From assembly GCA_013397795.1 (NCBI GenBank), contig VZTJ01000538.1, forward strand, positions 156,682-220,681: a stretch of 64,000 nucleotides of DNA, written 5' to 3'. The notes under the pieces are model-generated. The model ran no database searches and was not told where the DNA came from. It saw only the letters and a program-made list of their open reading frames with translations. Position numbers and translations under genes: made by a program. Below, piece by piece: positions 52,990 to 64,000 of this stretch (position 1 is its first letter; each line of letters opens with the position of its first letter). This DNA is from Orthonyx spaldingii. Its lineage: Eukaryota; Chordata; Aves; Passeriformes; Orthonychidae.

Positions 52990-53160
52990 ATCACAGCTTT
53001 ACAGAATGGCTAATGTTGGAAGGGACCTCTGGAGGTCACTTGATGCAACCCCCTGCTCAAGAAGGACCTCCAAGAGCAGGGTGCCCAGGACCATGCACAA
53101 ATGGCTTTTCAGTATCTCCAGATGTGAGTATTTCACAGTCTGTCTGGGAAATCTGTAATC
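52990..53160 (-). mobile_element. CR1 non-LTR retrotransposon, 3' end fragment
   Basis: The plus strand reads atcacagctttacagaatgg, then atgttggaagggacctctgg, aggtcacttgatgcaacccc, ctgctcaagaaggacctcca, agcagggtgcccaggaccat and atggcttttcagtatctcca. This is the reverse complement of the CR1 3' region, so the insert lies on the minus strand and is heavily 5'-truncated. It is a different CR1 subfamily from the copies at 44193 and 57569, which carry the tgccatgggcagggacacc stretch instead. The far end fades after tctgtctgggaaatctgt. Confidence 0.9.
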
Positions 53161-53707
53161 CATGCAGTTTTCTTTCAAAAACTCATTTTTTTCTCATCCT
53201 TAGTATAATTTTTCCTTAAACTGTCTTCCAGGAGTTAATTAACCTGAGTTAATGTACACTGATATATTGTCCCATCTTTATTGATTTGGACTGTACAAAT
53301 TTCTTTAATTTTATCTCTTCAAAAAAATCCTATGACTTGTCAACAAATTAATTATGTCAACTGTGAAGTGCTTCCTCCACATTTTAAAATATTCTATCTT
53401 AGAAAAGAAAACGTATCTTATTTTCAAAAGCTCATTTATAAAAAAATTCTAGCTTTCAGGACTCAAAAATAATGCAGAAAAAGACAATCTGTCTAAACCT
53501 GTAAACGGCAAACTAAAGCATTATTACACTTCCTCATGATGAAGTAATTGAAAATTAGCAGTTTAGCATAATTTATATTTACAATAGATCTTATGTTACA
53601 ATGCAAAAGACACCAAGTTTGGCCTAATTTTCTACACAAGCAAAATTAGTATCTTCCAAAAACTTAGAGGGAATGGACAGAAACAATGAAAAGAAGCCAT
53701 TCTTACG

Positions 53708-53740
53708 TCTTCTATGGAAAAGAAACTTCTATGGAAAAAA
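53708..53740. repeat. 17-bp imperfect tandem duplication
   Basis: cttctatggaaaagaaa is followed by cttctatggaaaaaaac. Two adjacent copies. Confidence 0.8.
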
Positions 53741-56066
53741 ACCAAAAACTTTTCCCAACTAAGAAACAAAACTATACATTAAACATTCAAAAGTGATTGT
53801 GATGTCTGGGCAGGAAACATTATTTAGGGTATTGCAAAAAGTCAATAGTGCTAATTATCAATCATGGTTAACGCCTCCTCATTAACAACTAGAATTTTAT
53901 GAAAATATATTAAGTATCTTTATTTTTGTACAATACGTACCATTTGAAATGTACAAACCTTATCAAGTGTAGCTTCAGATACACAACAAATGAAAACAAC
54001 TTCACCACTTGAGCTTGGAGGAGGAGGTGACGAGAGGGGAAGTGGCCCAATTCACACACACCTCTTCAGAGCAAGCGAATGTGCAGTTTTGCTTCCAGGT
54101 GATGGCAGTATGGGTTTATCAAGGTATTGCTTACCTTCTATCAGGTAAAAGTCATGGGAATGAGCATTCCCAAGTGAAGAAGAAAGATAAACCCACTCAT
54201 CATCTGAATCCTGTATTTCAAGGAAATCTTAAGGAACCATAGTTGCTAACTTTGAAATATGTAGATTAGATGTCAAATTGGTTGTCAAAGCCCTCACTAT
54301 ATTTAAAGACAATGAGTAATTATTATTGATGGACACTGAATTTTGCCAGAACTTATCCCTTTAATTAGGCAAGGAAAAGAGATGGTTGCCTCCTCTGGGA
54401 AATCATAAACACAGACGGATGTTATTTCTTATTTTAAATTACTTTGAGATTCCAATAGCATTAACATTCCAAATAATCAATTTCAACAGTGTATCTCTAC
54501 TCCAAAATCAAATAAGAAAATAGATATTTTATCTCCATGAAATTAAAATTCATCATGAAAGAACTACACCTTGTAGTCATTATCTCTGTCATACAAATAC
54601 ATTTACAGCCTCATCTGTAATCAAAGAAGCCATCAGTCAATAAGGTACCATCCAGGCATTTGAACATATACCTAATATTAATGGTCCCTAACTGCTTCAG
54701 AAACAACGGCAGGACTGGCAGGACTGAAGATAAATTTCATCAGGTTAAAGTAATTTCCCTTCTATCTTTTCCTTTCCATGTCTACTGTTGCCCTGCTTAT
54801 GAGGCAACATTATTCTTGAACTTAAAACACGTTTTTTCATATTGTCTGAAATGCAAATGATCTTCAGTGCCTAATGACTATTTTTTGGCTCAGATCTCAT
54901 AAGGGAGAAAAGGGAATTAATTCACAATACCTTCCAAACATAATCTCCAGCAATGCAGGTGAAGTCAAGACTCCATGAAGTAATTTGCCTCTTTTCTGTA
55001 CTAAACCCTGCTTCCACTGTCCTGTTTCCAAACCACCTCACTTAGCCCAGTGATCCCCACCAGATCAGATTGTACAGATTGTCTTCCCACTCCTTCCTTC
55101 GCTTTGTTCTGGTGCCTTTCCTGTGTAAACCCAGACCTAGATTCTTTTCCCCATATCCATCTCCTAATCTTATCAGATTTTGTACCAAATTTTCTCCCTT
55201 CCTTTCCCAGGTCATTTATGACACAAACTTTATGTGCTGCATATTCAATTCTTAGATGCCTCAGCAGACACCACATGACACCATATGTTCCCAACCTACT
55301 AATCCATGGGATTCTGCTCTGATGTTCCACAGAATGGCAATGGTTAATAATGCTAAGTGACAAGCAGACCTAGTTACCTAGGAAGAACTGAAACATTTTC
55401 ATTGGAAATGCAAAAAGTGGTGTTACTGAAAGTTTTAAAACTTGTCCAAATTTGGGCCTATGAACCAGAAAATAAGGATGGATTTGATAAAATCCCCCTC
55501 TCCGAGTAATTTCACCTTCCTGCTTCAAAGTAGGACAGAAAGACTATTTAAAGCAAAATACTATGTATAAATAAGCAAAAAATTGTTTTCTCTACTTGAG
55601 GTTTCTGAAATATGCATTTTGCCTGAAAAATCTCCAAATATTCAACCTGATGGAGATATTTTACATTAGGAATTCCAACCATTATGCCTTATGCTCAATA
55701 GTGTCATAAGCCACTTAACATCAAAAAATCTATTGAGAAATACTAAACAAACCTAACAGACATTTTATCAGTTCTACTTACAGTAATTGACTGCAAAATT
55801 CTACAATGTATTAGAGTATAAACTGATTGACTTAAATCATGGAAATCCCTAGATTGCTCTGTTACAATATTAATTGTTAAAGCTGACAAAAGGAGCCTTC
55901 TGTCAAAAATACTAAAAATCAAGTAGAGATTTAAAAGTATTTGGCACAAGAACTGCAATTATTTTTACAAAGCAGCACACAATTATGCCATACAAATCAT
56001 TCTCAATTATCATTATTTCAGTTAACTAATTTGCTGGTTTTAATGATAGGGAAAATTACATACAGG

Positions 56067-56098
56067 GTTTTTTGGTTTTTTGTTTTTTGGTTTTTTTT
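56067..56098. repeat. G/T low-complexity tract
   Basis: T runs broken by single G or GG (ttttttggttttttgttttt). One of the few tracts of this type with the G/T face on the plus strand; most others in the window have A/C on plus. Confidence 0.85.
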
Positions 56099-56210
56099 AA
56101 TGTGGTATTTCAAAACTTTAAATTTATATAGAAATAATGTATAATTTTTCTTTAAAAAAAACTGTTACAGAATGCACTATTACACCTCTATTTTTAGACA
56201 AGGCTACAGA

Positions 56211-56264
56211 TTTATACATGTGTATATTTATGCATATATGTATGTGTGTATATAGATATGTACA
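56211..56264. repeat. (TA/TG)n-rich microsatellite
   Basis: Imperfect alternation of TA, TG and CA dinucleotides (gcatatatgtatgtgtgtat) over about 50 bp. Confidence 0.8.
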
Positions 56265-57568
56265 GAAGCATGTGTCTAGGAAAAGTTTACTACAGTCAGA
56301 ATACTCAGCATAGAGCTAGGCACTACAAAAGGCTGTCAAGAAAGCTGAGTTCTTTCCCTTCCATAAGCAGCTCACTTATGGCAGAAAGCAGCAGATTTGT
56401 AACTCTGAAATTTTCTGAAACAGGGTCCTGAGCTTCCTTCTGAAAACTAAGCAGCATCGATTCTTTCCAAACACGTTTGACAGAGTTGCTGTTTTACTCG
56501 GTCGCTCACTGGTTACAATGCACACATGAGATAACAGAAAGCACAAAACCTCTTCAGATAAAGGGGCATCTATTCAGATGCCCACTTGCTTTCAGGAGAC
56601 TGACACAGCCAGCTCACTATAACAGACTCTGCTCGCATCCTCCTGCTCCTGTTGCACACCTCCCTTGCACCACAAGAAATCCCAAGATTCCCCCTGGATC
56701 ACAGTGAGCACATAGGAATTGCCATAGCTCCATGATTAGGTTATTAATTTGGGAGCATGGAGAACTGAGTTCAAGACTCTGCTATTATGAATGCTTAATT
56801 TAGAATGCCGGAATGTTCATTGTTGTGGAATCTGAAAGGCCACTTTCCTATCCTAAAGGGCTGCCTTAATCCCTAGGTTACAGAGTTCTTCTCTCTGCCT
56901 TGAAAGACATTTAAGTACTTAATTCAAAATAGAACAGCTCCATCATGCAAGTCTCTGAAAGGATTGGTCAATTGTTTAACATGAACACCTGAATGCAAAA
57001 CCCTTGGAAAAAGGGAAGAAGTGTGACTCCAGTGCCTCAAATATTTCAGCAAAGTATTTTAAGCAAAACCATTTTGCACCATCTTTTCTGGAAGCTCATC
57101 GGCACATTTTAGGCCATCATCTGCATATCACCATGGAAGAAGAGACATGAGCATCCATGCTGCATATCCACTGTTTTCACAAATAAGGCCGCTGGTGCAA
57201 AGGTTCCTTGTAGCTCAACTCACTGGTCACATTTTGTAAGCCATGAAAATGCTAAGGAACAGCAAATTATCAGCTTATACAGCTATGGAACTTGAAACTA
57301 CAAATCCAAAGGAGTTTTCTTCTCAGTACTTCAGGTGAGGTATGAATACATTGACATTTAAATGCTTGATTTAGATGCCTGCAGGGACATTTAGGCAGCA
57401 GCATCCCTCTTGCAAATTTGTCTCTTAAACACTTTAAGATTTACAGACAAACAATACTTGTAATAATGAATTTGAAGAGTTTAATAATAATGTCATCAAC
57501 TAATCTGTTTAAATTATCTCAGTGCCTTCAGCTAACCTGAATAAAAATGTTGCTCTTAATTCTCAAAG

Positions 57569-58168
57569 AATCATGGAATCATAGAATGTTAAGGGATTGG
57601 AATGTACCTTGAAGATCAAGTCCCAACCCCTCTGCCATGGGCAGGGACACCTCCCACTAGACCAGATTGCTCAAGGCCTTATCCAACCTGCCCTTGAACA
57701 CTGCCTGTGCTGAGGCATCCAGAACCTCCCTGGGCAACCTGTTCCAGTGCCTCATCACTCTCATAGTAAAGAATTTTTTCCTAATATCTAACCTAAATTT
57801 TCCCTCTTTCAATTTGTACCCATTACTCTTTGTCCTACCACTACAGTTCCTGATGAAGAGTCTCTCCCTGGCTTCAGCTACTGGAAGGTTGCTATGAGGT
57901 CTCCATCCAACCTTCTCTTCTCCAGGCTGAGCAGCCCCAACTTTCTCAGCCTGTCTTCATAGAGAAGGTGTTCCAGTCCTCTTATCAACTTTGTGGCCCT
58001 CCTCTGCACTTGCTCCAACAGCTCCATGTCCTTCTTACACTGGGGACCCCAGCACTCCAGGTGGGGTTTCACAAGAGCAGAACAGCAGGGCAGAATCCCC
58101 TCCTTCAACTTGATCACACTGCTTTGGATGCAGCCCAGGATACAGCTGGCTATAAGGGCAACAAAACC
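57569..58168 (-). mobile_element. CR1 non-LTR retrotransposon, 3' fragment of about 600 bp
   Basis: This is the longest CR1 3' fragment in the window. The plus strand opens with aatcatggaatcatagaatg, the reverse complement of the ATTCTATGA-type 8-bp repeats that terminate CR1. It continues through ctgccatgggcagggacacc, aacctccctgggcaacctgt, tgttccagtgcctcatcact, ttctcttctccaggctgagc and cagcactccaggtggggttt to cagcccaggatacagctggc. The element lies on the minus strand, in the transcription direction of GALNTL6. It holds the C-terminal coding part of ORF2 and the complete short 3' UTR, but is 5'-truncated and mutated. The 58168 edge is approximate. Confidence 0.96.
57878..58117 (-). pseudogene. 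CR1 ORF2 C-terminal fragment
   Basis: A 79-codon open frame on the minus strand inside the 57569-58168 CR1 copy. It reads S-A-L-V-K-P-H-L-E, then L-L-E-Q-V-Q-R-R-A-T-K-L-I-R-G-L-E-H-L, then R-L-R-K-L-G-L-L-S-L-E-K-R-R-L. These are the conserved stretches C-terminal to the reverse transcriptase domain in CR1 ORF2 proteins. The frame closes at a stop right after G-D-L-I-A-T-F-Q, before the true ORF2 end, and the Met is only the first available ATG. It is a dead fragment of a protein of roughly 900 residues and lacks any catalytic motif. Confidence 0.9.
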
Positions 58169-58450
58169 CCAAAATGCTTAACTTAAAAATCTGGTAAAGA
58201 ACACTAAGAGCCATAAATGTTCCAGCTTTATCATTCAGAAATTCACAGTACTTGAAATAAAGGAAGAAAATAATTCAATAAGTCTATCATGTCTTATACT
58301 GCTTGCATACAATAAACATAAAAACAATTTTACAAAGTATAAGCAATTGCTTTTTTCATCACAGGTAAGATTTACTACCTTTCATTTCAAACTGGAGTTA
58401 TATAATACATAATGTAATAGCACAATAGAAGCACACATTTTTTAATGTAG

Positions 58451-58513
58451 AAAACAAAATAAAACTAACAACAACAACAACAAAGAAACCCAACCCCCAA
58501 AAAAACAAACTTC
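58451..58513. repeat. A/C-rich tract with (AAC)n
   Basis: G-poor sequence with about six AAC units near 58466-58483, followed by C runs and A runs (cccaacccccaaaaaaacaa). It resembles the tracts at 7561 and 10357. Confidence 0.85.
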
Positions 58514-59989
58514 AAAGAAGAAAAAGAACTGTACAGAAGTTCCCATGCAAGATGTTCTGACAGAGTTCAGAACAATGTCTTCTTGGGTGACTGGACAAAC
58601 TTCAAAGGTACTGATCCAACAGCTTCTACTGCTTACTGCTAATGCTTTGCATGCAAAGTTGTAATAAAATTGCCTTATTAATGATCTCCATTCTAATTTT
58701 TATAGATTTTTAGGAGCACTGTAGTAGTCACAAGTTGGGATTCAGAGTCTGCTTCCCTACTAAGAGACAACAAACACTCATCTGTAACACTTACTAGTTT
58801 AAGAACATCTTAAGAAGCTGATGAGAAATTAAAAGAGTGCAGTTTAACTAGTAAATTATTCTGCTATTTTTCATATTACAAATAAAGACAAATTTCAGGA
58901 AATCTTTAGTTTGGATGCCATGCCTGCAACTCCAGTTCCTCAGCAAAAAATAATCAATTAATTCTGTTGATGGGAAAGTTCTTTATAAATTTGTGAGGGA
59001 GGTGACTGATAAAAGCATTAAGAATAAGCTCTTCCTTGATGTCTTTCGTTATTTCAGTTCTGTAACATTTCATATAATTAAATAATCAATTCTTTGCATT
59101 TCTTCACTATGAGAATATATGTAACATTCTCACTGCTGTAAGCATTTTCGCAAGACTTATGGCAGTAAACAGCTTCTTAACTCTTCCTCTATTCACGTTC
59201 ATAATTCATGTGACTTTTGGAGAATAGAGTTATCACTAAAAGGCTTGAAAAACACTACACATCCTTCTTATAATGGATTTTATATGAATCTTTGATTTGC
59301 ATTATATGGTACATATGTTTTAAGCATGCAGGCTGGAACTTATGAATGTAAATACAAATCACAAGGTGTAGGGATTTCAGCATAAGAACCTTACTCCCAA
59401 TATTGGGCATTCAGGTCACGGAACAAGCACCAGCATCTTTGGAGATCAGCACACTGACAAATAAATGGCAATTAGGATCGCTGTGTGAGGCAACTATTAA
59501 TAAACTATTAAAACAAAAAAAAATTGTCACATGCCTTTACTTGGTATATAATTACATTTCTTATATACTTGTTTACCACTTATTCACTATTCATATTTTT
59601 AAAGTAAATAACTATAAATGGAAAATAATTACATATGGTGCAGAAGATAAATCTTTTATGTAGATTTAAGCACTCTCATCTAACAGAAAGCAGAGAACTT
59701 GTATGAAATTATTCTAAGAAATAATTTAAAGTATGACACCATTTAAAGAAATTGGACAGGACACTAAAAGGCATTTCATAACACTTAGGTTAATTAAACT
59801 GTAATATAATTTTCCAAAGGAAGTGAATGTATTTTATTAAAACACCAAAGGAGGCAAGGGAGGAAAATGTGGTATATGTGTATACCTACATAGTAGTATT
59901 CTTCTGCTTGGGCTTCTAGGTTACATCTATACCGATTTTTGGGAGAAATAAGAACTAACTACCCAGAACTCATAGAACTGAACTTTTCC

Positions 59990-60560
59990 AGGTCTTCTGC
60001 TAGCTCACAGCTAGTCTGTGGGACCAGTCTAGAGCTACCAGAGTGAACCTCTGGAGCACAGTAAATTAGACACTGGGTGCTCAGCAACACCTATTGTGCT
60101 ATCAACATTGTTGATGCAAGCTTAGCCACTGATGGCCACTCATAGGGGCCAAAACTAAAACATGGCATTCATCAGCTTGCATTCAGCACTCTGCAAACAC
60201 AGCCAAGTTTTCAGTCATTCTCAGCAGCAAAGTCATTTGCATCAGCATAAACAATTGACAGAGCCAGCTCATATCGATCTGCAAAAGGTTACTGCATTTT
60301 CTTTCAGCAGGATTTGAGCTATCAGCTCTAAAGCTGCCGTAGCTGCAGCAGTCAGCCGGTTGCCCTGGGCTTTCCTAGTTATGGTGCCTCATTCCCAGAC
60401 AGACCTCCCTGGCTGCGATGCTGGGGCACGACACAGCACGTCAGAGAGACAGTGAACCCAAAGCAGACACAGCCTCAAAGTGGTTCAGTCACTCCAGTAC
60501 AGTGCTCAAGACTGACTGCTAAGCTCAGTCAGCCTCCATAGTTCTACATTATCCAATTTA
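59990..60560. other. balanced-composition block, candidate noncoding element
   Basis: About 570 bp whose composition is much less AT-rich than its flanks and which lacks long open frames, CR1 motifs or simple repeats. It contains atttgcatcagcataaacaa (about 60236-60255), which includes an octamer-like ATTTGCAT, and a GC-rich core gctgccgtagctgcagcagt (60332-60351). It may be a conserved regulatory element or an old unclassified repeat. Without alignment to other birds I cannot choose between these. Confidence 0.3.
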
Positions 60561-61370
60561 TGGAAATCTTCAAGGACGGCTGTGAACACATTCACACTGC
60601 AAAACAGTATTATGGCACCTGAAATAAGAAGCTTACTTAAGTTTTAAACTCAGCATTCGTAACAATAAACTTTACCAGAATATAAAGAACAGAATACTCT
60701 ATCCTTCACACTACTTTACTGTATTCACATCTATTTCAAAGCAGTTTGGAGGGAATCCAAAGAGCTACCAGATGCTGTTTGCTGTTCCCCGAAGAGAACC
60801 ACAGATTATATCATAATAACAGACTGCAAATTAGAATTAAAAGTGATACATCATAAATCTCTTTCTTTGGTTCCACTCTGTGCTTTGAGACTTCTAAATA
60901 TGATTTTTGTATTTTTTAATAAGTGCTTATATTTTCTTTTGTTTTCTACAGCTGGTTTCTTTGGCTACCATTCATACTGCCCAAATTGCAAACATATATT
61001 ATTCCACATATTGGCCTGTGCAGCACTGCTTGCTGAGAGCATATTTTAATTTAGATTTGCAATACTGGCATAGAGAATTGTGTACGGCTTCTTGAATTCA
61101 TATTAGAGAAAGGTGCCAGTAAGCACTCCTGGGATGTGACATTAGACACATGCAGGCCTAGCACAAGTCAAAATGAAGATAATTAATCTCAGTCCTACCC
61201 CAAAAGAGACAATGAACATTTCCATCTGATCTATAGACAATCATGTTTTGAGTAGGACAAATGTCCGTATTCTGACCGTAACAGCAGAAAATCCTAAACA
61301 GTGTGAGATCCATCCTTAGATCTACTAATGCCACAAGATAACTTTACTGGAAATATTTTTACATTCATCA

Positions 61371-61429
61371 TATATTTTCTCATCAGTGGGGATTCAAAAC
61401 CACATTATTTTATATTTTCTCATCAATGG
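61371..61429. repeat. direct repeat, 40-bp period
   Basis: tatattttctcatca followed by gtgg (61371-61389) recurs as tatattttctcatca followed by atgg (61411-61429). Confidence 0.85.
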
Positions 61430-62954
61430 AGAAATATATTAAAACTTTCCAAATTTCTGTCTACTTGGATTTTTTTTTTCCAAATGACACAGAAGACCAG
61501 ACACTCTAAGTGCTGAGATGATCCTTTTTATATTATTCACTACTCAAACTAGTCTTTTCTCTCAATATATGTATTGCTCCTCACTATGCTTCCTAGATAA
61601 ATATCCAGAAGCACTGAAATAATATCCAACACCATAGTATTCACCAAAAGCATCAGACAGCACTTCTGAAGCACATACATTTGAAAAGCATCCAGAACAA
61701 CCTTTGAAGCTAGTGGGTCATTTTGTCTCTCCTCTGAAATAACAGAAACAATGTTTCTTATCGTTAGAGGACAATTTCTTATTTAAGAAGAGGAGATCTC
61801 CTTTGCTGTTTGAATTGCGACCCACTGCTCACCTCAAAGCATGATACAGATAGTCAAGGCCATTTATCATTTCTGGTCTTATGCAGTATCTCTGTTCAAA
61901 GAAAAAAAGGTACATAATTAGCAAATAGCACAACTTCTGCACCTCACACATCAGGAGGGCTGTGATGTTGCACTCCTACCATTATTTCACGTACCAGCTT
62001 CTGTGAGGCTGATGTGATAATAACACACTTTCAATTCACCAGCAATAATAGGAGCACTGAGTTCTTTGTACAGCAAAATCACAAATGAAACAAAAGAAAA
62101 CTATGAATGTATTAAGATTAGCGAAGCCTCAGATTTAACTTAAGTGTCATGAAATTCTTTTTCTAAATGTTAATACTGGAAGACAATACTTCATAATAGC
62201 TGTTCTGCCACCCACAGAGTAAATGCAGATAAATTGGATAAGTACTGAACTTTTAAGAAACCAGTTCATTAAGTACTCAGGAACTCTTGTGTATTTACGT
62301 TACAGCTTTCTTTCCTCTTTCTTTGCATCAGAGAACACATGGAAGACTTGCATCTAAATTTATCAGCTAAATGCAAAGCGGACAAAAAAATTAAAATTAG
62401 CAGTAAAGCACAAAATTTTTTTGCCATTATCAGTACCATAATCCATTCCCCCTCCTGCAACTCCTAATGCTGAACCACATCTCTTGCTTTCTCTCCTCCT
62501 CCTTGGCCAGTTTAACTAAATTTCTAATTTTGAATCAGTTCAAGATGACAGTTTCAAAATTGCCTCCCTTTGTCATTCTATCTTATTACTACTTTACTAC
62601 CATTTTTACTGCATTATACCCTATCCCCTGTTATTACGTCTTCACCATCTTCTGTATAAAAACTATTTCGCCTTCATATTCAGAGTTTTCTATGGCATCA
62701 AATCAGGCTTGATTCCAATGCCGATTAACTCCTGCTGTGAAATCTCCCTGAAAGACTACATTTAAATCTGGTGTTTCAGGCCACCTTGATATCTTGCTTT
62801 GAGGAGACAGGATTGTGGGGGTTTGGGTGGTTCTTTCAGGAGGATGGTGGTGGTGTGGCTCTTTCATGCTATTATTGTAATTTTACACTTCATCATCATA
62901 TGCTGCATTAAAGCAAATATGCCCTTTCCCCACAAATATTTCCAGCATTCTCAT

Positions 62955-63000
62955 TAAAAAAAACAAAAAAAAGCTCCCACAAAACCCCCCAAACCCTCAC
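62955..63000. repeat. A/C-rich low-complexity tract
   Basis: A runs then C runs (aaaaaaaacaaaaaaaagct, acaaaaccccccaaaccctc), nearly free of G. Another member of the series of such tracts in this intron. Confidence 0.8.
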
Positions 63001-64000
63001 TTTAGAACCAAGAGATCTGCAAGTTACTTAGTTTGTCAGCTCAAGTGAAACACATAGATTTCTCTCAAATTCATTAACCTGTCATTTTCAAGCTATCAGA
63101 ACGTGTTTTCTTCCAAAATGTTATGTTTTAATATTTGAACAAATGATTCATAAGTGCCTTTTGCACAAGTGCATCATATATTTTTGGAAAACAACAAACC
63201 AGATCTGTGGTTAAGACAGAGGACTAATATTATTGGCATATTGATATAGAAAGGGATTAGTGATAGGGTGACAGACTTGCTCTTTATAAAAATAAATGTG
63301 AGATGATAATTGCTAATTGAAATTTCTATAGTATGCTAGAAAAATCACAGTACAAATCCTTTTGCTTTATCACAAATGCAATAATATTGTGACAAGCAAA
63401 GTCTATGACAGATTTCTAGCAAAAATAACCCATTAGCTCCTTATGGTTGGTTACTTTTTTCAGTATTTTCCTTCAAATATGTTACTAGGACTGCCAGTTG
63501 TCATGACATATTATTTATGAGGCATATGTCTTTTGTTAAGCACTGTTCTTTTTATCGATTTTTTGACAGGTTTTACTTACTGCTAGATAATATACTAGAA
63601 CATTTTACTGGCATTGGTCATGTTAGAACTGTAAATTAAAGCATTGTGATAAGGAATTGGAGCTCATTAATTCAAATTGTACCAGTTAGACGGCAGGAAA
63701 GTTGGGGAATTTGATTTATTAGGAAAATAAAACTTTTGGTATAAAAAACATAGCTGAGTATTTGAAGCAAGACATGCCAAAATAATAGTGTCAAAATGAT
63801 TCATCTGCATCAACAAGAGTATCTTCTCATAAAACAATGTAGGATGGCACTAATTACATAATTATTAGACAGTTTTTTGTTTCATTGCTCCCAATACTTC
63901 AAGTTTAAGTGCATTTACTTAACAGGACACTAAGAACTTATATTAACCCAGAGATATAAAAGAAGGAAATTTTATTTAATCTTTTCTGCTTTGTTTAATT

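Larger units (their letters stand above)
22137..64000 (-). other. GALNTL6: GALNTL6 intron, partial (upstream of exon 22028-22136), at least 41.8 kb
   Basis: The sequence from the acceptor at 22137 to the right edge appears to be one intron. I did not find the exon encoding the cytoplasmic tail and transmembrane anchor, so the intron probably continues past the window. It carries all four CR1 copies, several GC-richer blocks and most of the microsatellites. Very long 5' introns are typical of GALNTL6, which spans more than a megabase in human. A small exon or an alternative promoter here could have escaped reading by eye, so the single-intron call is an inference. Confidence 0.65.

Noticed and set aside
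55001..55363. Minus-strand frame of 120 codons
   Set aside because: No domain or family similarity seen, and the plus strand is open in two frames over the same stretch, which indicates low stop density rather than coding.
62816..62860. Possible G-quadruplex in a G-rich stretch
   Set aside because: Only two runs of three or more G are present, the rest being GG pairs, so a stable four-tract structure is not supported.
1..64000. CRISPR array, operon, prophage or other prokaryotic system
   Set aside because: The splice-bounded vertebrate exons, CR1 elements and AT-rich introns show this is animal nuclear DNA. No regularly spaced repeat array is present.

Overview
This window looks like a stretch of bird chromosome. 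It is AT-rich and gene-poor, and it carries several CR1 non-LTR retrotransposon fragments with the CR1 3'-end signature. The small number and old, truncated state of the repeats fit a bird better than a turtle or crocodilian, which also carry CR1. The species cannot be named from the sequence.

The only gene I can support is GALNTL6 (polypeptide N-acetylgalactosaminyltransferase-like 6), on the minus strand. Two internal coding exons are visible: 22028-22136 (109 nt) and, downstream in the transcript, 1097-1235 (139 nt). They join in frame (phase 1/phase 1) across a 20.8 kb intron and encode the end of the lumenal stem and the start of the catalytic region. The first exon or exons (start codon, membrane anchor) and the exons holding the catalytic and lectin domains lie outside the window or were not found. 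The rest of the window is intron: 1-1096, 1236-22027 and 22137-64000.

Mobile elements inside the introns are: a diverged dispersed avian repeat near 12436-12650; three 3'-end CR1 pieces on the minus strand (44193-44480, 52990-53160, 57569-58168); and one plus-strand CR1 (49640-50950). That last copy retains decayed ORF1 and the middle of ORF2 with the sequence between them deleted. None is intact.

Other structure consists of several GC-richer blocks of 200-500 bp in an AT-rich background (8220-8470, 18440-18960, 28380-28590, 34440-34680, 38830-39120, 39290-39640, 59990-60560). There are also many short tandem repeats, and a recurring set of G-free A/C-rich tracts lying mostly on the plus strand, so the GALNTL6 pre-mRNA would carry U/G-rich tracts. 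I recognise no RNA gene, CpG-island promoter, intact retrovirus or CRISPR-like array. Almost all of the remaining open reading frames of 60-138 codons look like chance frames in intron. I see no convincing undescribed biological system here.
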